11,542 nucleotides of DNA, from assembly GCA_004151065.3 (NCBI GenBank), contig NWUY0300015005.1, forward strand, positions 37,746 through 49,287. The letters run 5' to 3'. This stretch comes from Larix sibirica (lineage: Eukaryota > Streptophyta > Pinopsida > Pinales > Pinaceae). The notes under the pieces were generated by a model. That model had not been told where the DNA came from. It ran no database searches and worked only from the letters and a program-made list of their open reading frames with translations. Each line of letters starts with the position of its first letter. Within the stretch, counting starts at the first letter, position 1. The position numbers and the translations under genes are program-made. This document shows, piece by piece, positions 1-7,901 of the stretch.

Positions 1-480
1 TATTCTTGTAACTATTTATGAAAAAAATTATTTACAATGTGAGGATCCATGAAAGGAAATTGAAATTGATATTTAATGTATATTTGTAAATATATTTTAC
101 AATCTAGCAATTTAAATTTGGAGTCCACATGTGACAAGTGTGACACATTTCATCCACTTTGAGATGTAGAAAGGGCACCTCGACCCAATAACTAAAGTAA
201 CATTACTCAATGTTATAAAAAATAAAAATAAAAACATATTTTTTTACTTTCATATAACAAATTTAAAATAAAAATATTTGCATTTCCCTCTCACAATAGA
301 TAGTAATGAAGGTCCATTGGATGTAGCACACTCCATTTGGACATATGTAAAACATGCATCTAAGTGGGTTTACGGAGTGGAAGGGTTTAAGTAATTTTTA
401 TTTGTTAATTAAATGGATTGTTTGTCATGGCTGGTTATCTATGTTTAGGGTACATACCAAGTTCATAACATTTTATTACA

Positions 481-568
481 TCAACAATAAATTAAATTGA
501 TTAAATATTGATTTAGATTTTTTTCAATAATGAATTAAATTTTACTAAATATTTTTATTTAGATTTTT
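481..568. repeat. Tandem duplication of about 44 bp
   Basis: Copies 481-523 and 524-568 both start TCAA, contain AATTAAAT and TAAATATT, and end in ATTTAGATTTTT. They differ at several positions. Confidence 0.65.
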
Positions 569-1301
569 GAAAAGATATATTAACATATTTGTAGATCTCT
601 ATTCCATTTAGAATTAGACAATAATACCTATCAGCCTTTTCCATCAGCCTAAGATGCAAAACATTAATTCATGAAGATTTCAAGACTTCTTGTGTGGGAT
701 AATAAATAAAACCAGATCAATGGTCCAGAATGGCCATAATGCTAAACATATGGGTTAGAGAGCCAAAATAAAGCAATGGCAGCATAGCCAAAAATAAAGA
801 AATGATAATGCGTTGAGATGGGCGGTACTTTAGCTGACCGAAGAAGAAATTTACTAACCTTGTGACGACGAGACAATATTATTTATCGGCACTAGCAAAT
901 AATTTTATTGTTCACTGAATGGAGAGAACACAAGTAATATGGTTCTCATTCTAAGACTCTTGGCTCTTCAGTATCGATTACTGCCAAGCAGTAGGAAAAT
1001 CGGATGGTTCACCACTGTTTTGCGCTCTGCATTTTGTGGACGTACGTGATTCTTCCAGTGTAAAATGATTATATTCATATTAAGGTATCGATAATGGTTG
1101 CAAACAAATATATTTATATTATACATGTATCGAAAAGAAGAAAAAGTTACTCAGGCTCTATATTATAGTAACATAATTTGGTAGTATTGGTATTTCAGGT
1201 ATGGAAATTCTAAACAAATTTGAATTTGTTGAATATTTGGTGTAAGTGTAATATCAATACAAATTCTTAGTAATGGAAAATTAAAGTTTAAAAACCAATT
1301 T

Positions 1302-1303
1302 NN
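1302..1303. other. Two undetermined bases (NN)
   Basis: These are the only ambiguous bases in the window. They may mark a consensus failure or a closed assembly gap, so continuity across this point is not guaranteed. Confidence 0.95.
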
Positions 1304-1416
1304 AGGTGACTTATATCTTGATAATATATTAAGGTTAACAAGGAATGAAAAACATTAAAAACTAATAATTTTGATGAACCTCACTTTTACACTTAAAATC
1401 TTATATAACATAAATC

Positions 1417-1497
1417 TTACAATCTATTTTTGTTAAAATAATAATAATAGTATATAATATAAAATTTACAATCAAATTTAATTAAAATAATAATAAT
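1417..1497. repeat. Direct repeat with AAT microsatellite tail
   Basis: Copies 1417-1448 and 1466-1497 start TTACAATC and end in TTAAAATAATAATAAT, 49 bp apart. Low complexity makes common origin likely but not certain. Confidence 0.55.
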
Positions 1498-2505
1498 GAT
1501 GATAATGGTACATTAAAAATCAAATACGAAGTTAATTTATGATAAAGAATCTTATAATATATTAAAATTAATAATTTACTAAAAAATAATTATTTTTTAT
1601 ATTTATTAGTTAAATTTACAATACAAATTTCACAACACATCCTATAACATTTTATATTCATTTAATCAATTTTAGACATTTAAACAAATATTATAATAGA
1701 TTTAATGAATTGTTCAAAAATTCGAAGATTCTAATGTACATGTGGAACTGTAAATGTACAACCGATAGAATTATAAAATTTTGATGGATCGTTTAATATT
1801 TTAAGATATTAATGTAAATTTCATATTTTCAAGATTTTAGAATTCAAGATTTTAAGATTATGTCGAATTATAAAAAGAAAAAATAGTTGTTTAAAATTTA
1901 TAATAAAATTATTTTGGATTATGTAATTAATATTTATTTTGTTTATATAATTTAATTATGATTTATATGAGAGAGAAATGTAATTTAATGTTTAAAGTGG
2001 AATTTATAAATACATGATATTTAATATTATAAATAATTAAAACTAAAAAAATTAAATAAAATATATAGGTAAATCTAAGTTATTAGTTAAATAAAGTTTT
2101 TGAAACAAGAAATAAATTATTAGATTTATTATCATATTTTATTTTCATTTTAAAGAATAATATGAAATAATAAAATTCATTATGATTAAATACTATAGTA
2201 TATTTTTATTAACTTTGGGGATCAAATCTTCACAAACTCCTGTGGGATCAAATTTCTTGAAATGCAAAGTTTACATTTAGAAATATCTCATCTTTACACT
2301 TCAAAGTATTTGATCCTTCTCCACTAAAATTAAAATTAAAATGAATCTATCTTCCTCATTATCTTAACTATAAAGTAAAACTAATAAAACAAAAAAACTT
2401 ATTACCATCAATATAAATAACAACTAATTATTTTTTTTAATAAAAAATGTTTTCACTTGAGAAGAAATTTGATCTTACCATACAATGATACTAAGTAAAA
2501 AAAAG

Positions 2506-2615
2506 TAATACCACAAATAAATTTCATGATCCTTATTGCAAAAGATAAATATATCTTACTTTTAATACCACAGATAAATTCCATGATCCTTATGGCAAAA
2601 GATAAATATATCTTA
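2506..2615. repeat. Tandem duplication, unit 57 bp
   Basis: Copies 2506-2562 and 2563-2615 share TAATACCACA, CATGATCCTTAT and GCAAAAGATAAATATATCTT with few differences, so the duplication is fairly young. Confidence 0.85.
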
Positions 2616-2760
2616 AAGAAGTAAGAAATATTTTACTCAAACTGTGTACATATTATTTTTAAATATATTTGATTTTATAATATAAATGTATATGTACATT
2701 TATCATATATTTTTGAATACTTAATTAAAAAACATTATATATAAGCAGTCTAATTCAGTA

Positions 2761-3060
2761 TGTAGAATTATACTACCATGCTCTATACCAATCAAAATAT
2801 TGTCAGAAAGGGTGCTCTTAACCGATAGAAGGGATCATATTAAACGGTGGGGAGTGAGGACTGCTGTAGTATCCATTTTAAGATCGGGGCAGCTGTGTGA
2901 AGCTAAATTGAGAGCATACCGGACGAATTCGATATTTCCACCACGCAGGAATAATTTAACAAGCGACAAACTCAGTTTCTCACTTGTGCTTTTACACGCT
3001 AACTCATAATGGACCGAGTGCATGCTGAATGATTGAAGGGAGAAAGTATTAGGTATCTAT
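2761..3060. other. Less AT-rich patch, unexplained
   Basis: About 2800-3030 is visibly richer in G and C than its flanks and is open for 60-70 codons on both strands at once. Neither translation has a motif I recognise. Such double openness is usually a composition effect. A worn fragment of an older element is possible but not shown. Confidence 0.35.
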
Positions 3061-3223
3061 CTTCTGACACGTAAACTGGAGGCTCAGAAATAGATATTAA
3101 AAAAATAGTTATGGCTACATTTTGAGCATGGTTATTTAAAATAATATAAAAATTAATTGGTAGTTGATGCATCTATAATTTATAATGGATAGTTTATGGT
3201 ACAGTTTAATTAGAAAAGGAAGA

Positions 3224-3305
3224 GAACAAGTAACATATAACATATTCATGACACTTAACTTGTAATAATTTATGAGTGTTTATTAACCACAAGTTAAGTG
3301 ACTGT
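3224..3305. repeat. Stem-loop repeat, copy A
   Basis: A perfect 12-bp inverted repeat, CACTTAACTTGT (3252-3263) and its complement (3289-3300), encloses a 25-bp loop. The unit with its left flank (GAACAAGTAACATATAAC) resembles a second copy at 7329-7400 in the same orientation. Likely a short worn piece of a dispersed plant repeat; the family cannot be named. Confidence 0.7.
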
Positions 3306-3660
3306 GCTAGTTATAATATAAATGAATTTAAGGCTGTCAAAAACTTTCAAATTCATAATAATTCAAAATTAGACCAAATACTGATGAGATACTATAGAAA
3401 CTAACACATCTACAAACAAAAACCCCATAGATATCACAAAATAAACAACCACGGAGACAAAGTCCTGAGACAGTCACAAAGTAAGCTGAGCTTGAGATCG
3501 CCAAGGGTAATCAATTCACCTCCGGCCTTAAGCTTTTGCTAGTTCTCTTTAAACCTGTAAGCCTGTAAGTACATACATTTCATATTTTGATTAATCCTAA
3601 TAATTAAAGTTCAATTCAAACTTATTACTTGAAAAAAAAACTTAAAAAAACTTAATTACA

Positions 3661-3677
3661 TTGGATATAATATCCAA
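3661..3677. repeat. Perfect 8+1+8 palindrome
   Basis: TTGGATAT and ATATCCAA flank a single A. It could be a protein-binding dyad, but no gene lies nearby to regulate. Confidence 0.6.
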
Positions 3678-3860
3678 TATATAGAAGCCAAATGAATTCC
3701 CAGCAAGCAAGATGAATGGTGTATTCATCTAAGCCATTGAATTTTGAAGGTGACCTTGAAGTTTGAATCCAATCTACTACGAAGTAGTTGAACCCATAAA
3801 GGCGATGTAAACTTTTGCGAGGAGGGGAAAGGTCGACCCATATTATTTTTTAATTAATGT

Positions 3861-3950
3861 CCAGGTTTAACTTGGAATGAATCCCTCCATTATTGGAAAT
3901 GGAGGCGAGGAAGCCCAGGTTTAACTTGCAATCGATCCCTCCATTGTTGA
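3861..3950. repeat. Direct repeat, copies 54 bp apart
   Basis: Copies at about 3861-3897 and 3915-3951 share CCAGGTTTAACTTG and ATCCCTCCATT, with few mismatches. A spacer of about 17 bp separates them. Confidence 0.8.
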
Positions 3951-4083
3951 AAGCTAGGAAGAATATAACTGTTTTGTAGAATCATATTTATATAATCTAA
4001 TTTATATTTGAAATGTCAGTCAGTCTACAACCAATTCAGGTTTTTTAGGTGAAGGGATATCAAGTCAGTGGTTATGCAATTCC

Positions 4084-4200
4084 TATATATAGAAGAATAT
4101 AATTGAAAAACAGAGCGAGATGTGTGAGTGATGAAGGGAAGAAGTGAAGAGCAAGAGTGAAAGGAGAAGAAGCTCATACCAGGAGTCCAAGCTCTGTAAG
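4084..4200 (+). promoter_or_regulatory. TATA box and purine-rich leader, possible promoter or LTR remnant
   Basis: TATATATA at 4084-4091 is followed about 25-30 bases later by a long G/A-rich tract (about 4111-4172) and then CTCTGTAAG at 4193-4201, which would serve as a splice donor. This looks like a transcription start with a leader. Short ATG frames (for example 4131) close within a few codons, so no protein is supported. A similar arrangement occurs in Ty1-copia type LTRs, but TG..CA ends and a primer-binding site were not found. Confidence 0.3.
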
Positions 4201-4239
4201 AAATGAAAGATCGCAGTAAAATCTCATCTCCATGTATTG

Positions 4240-4263
4240 CTCTATCAATCTATTTTGATAGAG
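4240..4263. repeat. 9-bp stem-loop after the purine-rich leader
   Basis: CTCTATCAA (4240-4248) pairs with TTGATAGAG (4255-4263) across a 6-base loop. It lacks a typical terminator T-run, and its function is unknown. Confidence 0.55.
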
Positions 4264-4290
4264 TAATATATATAAGTCTATAGTTTTATG

Positions 4291-5757
4291 TATTCATTCT
4301 CAAGAATGTTAAATGTTATATGTCGCACATCTTTTCAAAATTGTTATTTACATTTACCGTTTATAAAAAAAATCAAAATTTCCAAAATATTTCACTACAT
4401 ATTTCATCACAGTGATGAAAGTTCTATGCAGTTCATCTTTTTAACTTACAGGTGTGGTTTTCCCTTAATACAATAATTAAAAATTTTGAAACACCACCCT
4501 AATATATATATACGCCTACTGCTTAAATATATATAGCATAATCTAATATTTTTCACTGCACAGCAAAGTATATAACCGGCATCATTCGACAACGCTTTTA
4601 GGTTTCCCATCGAACGGAGAGCGACGCTAGAAGTGAAATGATTTGTTCTCCCATTTCTCTTACAAAACCAAACCAGCGCGAATTTTCCTTAGGGTTATCA
4701 TTCTGCAAGGAGATAACTATAACACTTTGAAAAATCCTTTTGACTGAGATGCCGTGAGTGGGGTAGGATGCTTGTACAAGCAACACCACTAACAAGGGAC
4801 TATAATCTAGATCGGAATATGATTTTTGGTGGGGTATGTAACAGACACCAGACTTGTTCAAACCTCACAATATATATAATATAAACAATCCGTGTGTACA
4901 ATAGAAATTATAATTCATCGGACTCAAACACGAAAAAGGAGGTTCCCACACTACTGTAAAGAGATATATAGAGAAGACATGTTCGTATGAGGAGATGCCT
5001 ACTAACTAGCACAATCGGCCCACAAATTCACAAAAAGAAAAGAGTATGAACAACAACCAGAAATGAAAGTCTAAAAGAGCATCTTAGAAGGATATTCATA
5101 ATGATTAAACGCCTCGAAAGTTGAAAGTATTTCTGTACCAACAAAAGGGTTTTTTTAAACCGTAGGTTGATCGTGATTAAAGTTTTCCTAAAGTAGAAAT
5201 TCTACACTGATCTCATCAATACAATTCAAAATCTATGAAAATTCTGACTCTGATGGTAAGTGAAATGTTTTCTTTAAAAACGGCTCGGTAAGTGGAATGT
5301 TTTCTTTAAAAACGGCTCCTTTGAATATATGATGTCAGATTTAGCTGGCGATTATTCTCTAAAGTGGCTTTCCACAGTCTCTCCTGTCGGAATGTCCCGG
5401 TGGTTAGAGACCACTTTCCTTAACACAGTTAATATTCTATCAATTATCACATACATATGGGTTGTCCTTGACCTCTCTCGCGTACATATGTCCTGATATT
5501 CATAGTACCTCGCAATATGTGGGGATTCCTTCAATGCCATCCCCGTGCGTGTAGTGCGTGTAGGATAAAAGACAACCAAAACGCCCCGCTTTTCCGATTA
5601 TTTTGGGATACAAATTGGTTAAAATTTTTGCTGAAAATTGTTATTTTTGCATTTTTGTAATCCCAACAATTCAGATTGACTATTTGACACTAATTGTCTA
5701 ATTTTAAAACTACCTAAATTACCATATAAACATTCCAAATTGGAATTTTGACAATAA
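4291..5757. other. Intergenic DNA, no gene seen
   Basis: Mixed composition, with less AT-rich patches at about 4575-4860 and 5340-5590. The minus strand is open for 87 codons at 4598-4861 and for 75 codons at 5352-5579. The plus strand is open for about 50 codons from 5341. None of the translations shows a known motif or plausible splice partners. A near-perfect tandem duplication lies at 5255-5318. Confidence 0.5.
5255..5318. repeat. Near-perfect tandem duplication, 32-bp unit
   Basis: Copies 5255-5286 and 5287-5318 abut exactly and differ at one base (GTGAAATG against GTGGAATG). Both end in AAAAACGGCTC. This is the youngest-looking duplication in the window. Confidence 0.92.
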
Positions 5758-6393
5758 TTACTCTACCTAAAGAGTGTTTTAATTAACCCCCATACAACTC
5801 ATAACTGCGTACACGAAATTGTGTTTACATGGAGGATTGAAAGCAAATGCTCAGTCTCAGCTCGTGCTCTAATACATACCCTTGCCTGCGTATATTGTAG
5901 AAGCTGCTTCTCTCTGTTTCCAAGAAATCTTTTGCCTGTAAGACTGGTCAAAAAAGCAGCAAAGACAAAAGTTGCAAAAGGAATAAACCCTAATTCCAAC
6001 GCTAAAGCGACTTCCAATCGATCGTACAAAAAGAAATTAGAAGGGATATTTCGAAACCTATTATATGGGGATAGTGACCTTTCAAGTCATAAAACTCCAC
6101 AATTTACTCGAACCTTTGGCAAGATGTCCACGATCATCAGGAGCTGTCGTAATACCAGCATAGTTGATGCAGGAGGTCTGCCGTTGCAGTTGATTGCGAA
6201 GGAATGGGCGTACGGCGAGATTGCTCACCCCAAATACTCCACAATCCATCTATGCCGTCCATTTCGGTTTTGCACGGTCAAACTATCCAAACAACTTGTA
6301 GCTACATTTTGCTTTGTAATTTCTCATTGTCAGATTATTTGCTCTTATCCAAGGGGTACTAGGCCCGAAATTAATGGATTTAGGATTATTTAA
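5758..6393 (+). other. Unexplained open stretch of about 211 codons, possible gene relic
   Basis: The plus frame is open from just after TAA (5755-5757) to the stop at 6391-6393, unusually long for this AT-rich sequence. The first ATG in frame is at 6124, which leaves only 89 residues. The translation has a Lys-rich middle (KKAAKTKVAKG) and no motif I recognise. The minus strand is also open in parts. One frame from ATG 6249 to TGA 6082 gives 55 residues starting MDCGVFGVSNLAVRP, which looks as protein-like as the plus frame. A second minus frame (6029 down to 5799) has a hydrophobic run. I cannot decide which strand, if any, was coding. A worn gene or retrocopy fragment fits best. Confidence 0.3.
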
Positions 6394-7328
6394 ATTAAAA
6401 TCGAGTGGGAGAGTTTAATTACTCCAACAATGAATATTATGTTTAGATGTCAAACCTTTACAGCTCTTGGTAATATGCAAGTAAACTAGAGTTTGTTATA
6501 CTCTTAAATAATATATCAAGAATGAAATAACAGTGATGAACACAAATACTCATTTAAAAATTAATAAAAACTATTTATATTTCAAAGTAAGAGAGATAGG
6601 GTATAAGAGTTAAGAGTTATGGTTGAATGCTACTATGTATGGATAAAAGAAAATATGAAAGAAATATTATATGGTTTATTATATGGATTTTATTATTTAC
6701 TATTCACCCCCTTTCATTATTGAATATTATTATTTAACTTTGATTTTATTATTAATTTTGAAATAATTTTTTTAATAATTATAAAGTATAAATAAAATTT
6801 AATAGATAAAATTCATTTAAAACATATACATAATAATAATCATTAAAGAATTATAACTAAATTAAATCTATTTTGACTTTGAATCTTAATAAATCATTGA
6901 CATTAATCAAAATAAAAGACATCTCTAATATATTTTTGGTTGTTACCTAATCAAATTATAGTACTTAATAAAAAATAAAATACTAAATATTAATAATAAT
7001 AATTACATTCATATGTGTTTATTACACTATATAGATGTTTATATCTTAGAATCTAGGATGGATTATCTCCTATACTTTTCCTAGATTGCAAGAGGATGAG
7101 AAAACCCTAATTTATAGATACAATCACATTTATAGATACTCTCTATATTGATATTGCAAGAGGATGAGAAAACCCTAAAAAGCCCACTCTCTATATATTG
7201 ATATTTATAGCTGTCCTTCAAATTTAAAATAAACAATTATAAAAGAAAAAGAATATAAAAAATAACTAGTAGCTTATTCAAAAATAACAGTCAGTTAATA
7301 ATAACTGGTTATTATAACTACACATAAA
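6394..7328. other. AT-rich intergenic DNA, no gene seen
   Basis: It is mostly A/T with many stops on both strands. It holds the duplication 7085/7153, each copy carrying an AAAACCCTAA telobox. No protein remnants are seen. Confidence 0.55.
7085..7204. repeat. Direct repeat with telobox, copies 68 bp apart
   Basis: ATTGCAAGAGGATGAGAAAA plus CCCTAA occurs exactly at 7085-7110 and 7153-7178. A second shared tract, ACTCTCTATAT..TGATAT, follows the first copy (from 7138) and the second (from 7186), so the duplicated unit was longer than the exact match. Confidence 0.85.
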
Positions 7329-7400
7329 GAACATGTAACACATAACTTATTTGTAATACTTAACTTATGGTCTATCATATTTACCAACCATAAGTTAAAT
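7329..7400. repeat. Stem-loop repeat, copy B
   Basis: It matches copy A at 3224 (GAACATGTAACACATAAC against GAACAAGTAACATATAAC, then ACTTAACTT and ACCA.AAGTTAA). Its own 10-bp inverted repeat is TAACTTATGG (7361-7370) with CCATAAGTTA (7388-7397). The arms differ from copy A yet remain self-complementary. Confidence 0.65.
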
Positions 7401-7901
7401 AATTATAATAATAATAATAGCAAAGTTACACCAATACTAAATTTGATTCCAAATTATATATTACCATATTTGTTTCCATGGGAAATGGAACAAAGAACTC
7501 GAAAAGTCTGAAATGCATATGATAACTTGATAACATACAAGTGATCAAAGTAGAGGGAAAAGATTCGAATCTCACCACAAAACCCTAATCGCAACCTTCT
7601 TAGTTTCACTCTGTAAAAGCTCCCATGAAAAATTAAGTTGCACTGGACCGCTGTTGATATGAATTACCTTCATTTCAATTCATAAAGAGAAACCATTTTC
7701 CTTGACTTTTTAGAATTTTGAACTGTTGCAAGGACACAAGGACGGGATTCGCTTGATGATTCTCAATGGAAACCATTATTTTCCTCATTTGCATAATGAA
7801 TCTGATTGACAGCTTTATTTTTCTAAAGCTGTTATGCAGCAGCCACAATAAGGGACACATCTCAATTACACACCGCCTATTTAACTAATATAACTTTGAA
7901 T
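7401..7901. other. SMXL 3' flank and 3' UTR
   Basis: The part next to 7901 is the expected 3' UTR of the minus-strand gene. Beyond it lies a less AT-rich stretch (7560-7860) with a telobox at 7579-7588. A 61-codon minus frame at 7675-7860 falls after the SMXL stop and shows no family similarity, so it is not called. Confidence 0.5.
7814..7819 (-). promoter_or_regulatory. Candidate poly(A) signal of the SMXL gene
   Basis: Read on the minus strand this is AATAAA, about 83 bases past the stop codon. The surrounding 3' sequence is T- and A-rich, as plant 3' UTRs usually are. The cleavage site itself cannot be read from the sequence. Confidence 0.5.

Larger units (their letters stand above)
1..2760. 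other. AT-rich intergenic DNA, no gene seen
   Basis: I found no credible coding frame, RNA gene or transposon protein remnant. It holds A/T runs, ATA/AAT microsatellite-like stretches near 1437-1500, and small duplications at 481/524, 1417/1466 and 2506/2563. The patch 800-1060 is less AT-rich and unexplained; its minus strand has a 36-residue frame (968-1078) with no recognisable features. Confidence 0.6.
3061..4080. other. Intergenic DNA with small repeats
   Basis: No gene is supported. Besides stem-loop copy A, it holds a near-exact palindrome at 3661-3677, the duplication 3861/3915, and a minus-strand run of 34 open codons (3538 down to 3434) with a ribosomal L18-like look that is too short to call. 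Confidence 0.5.

Noticed and set aside
2800-3023. Two overlapping small frames on opposite strands
   Set aside because: Mutual openness on both strands points to composition; no motif, no splice partner.
4598-4861. 87-codon minus-strand frame
   Set aside because: No motif or family resemblance, and no neighbouring exon or poly(A) signal that supports a gene.
5352-5579. 75-codon minus-strand frame and about 50 plus-strand codons in the same place
   Set aside because: Neither strand gives recognisable protein; kept only as a less AT-rich patch.
6082-6249. Similarity of MDCGVFGV to the N-terminus of PurF-type glutamine amidotransferases
   Set aside because: The catalytic Cys would need to follow the initiator Met after processing, the following residues do not keep the LQHRGQE motif, and the frame stops after 55 residues.
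3224-7400. The two stem-loop copies as paired LTRs of a 4-kb retrotransposon
   Set aside because: Similarity does not extend beyond about 80 bp, no gag-pol remnant lies between them, and no primer-binding site or TG..CA ends were found.
7675-7860. 61-codon minus-strand frame downstream of the SMXL stop
   Set aside because: It falls in the 3' UTR or flank, lacks family similarity, and overlaps the poly(A) signal candidate.
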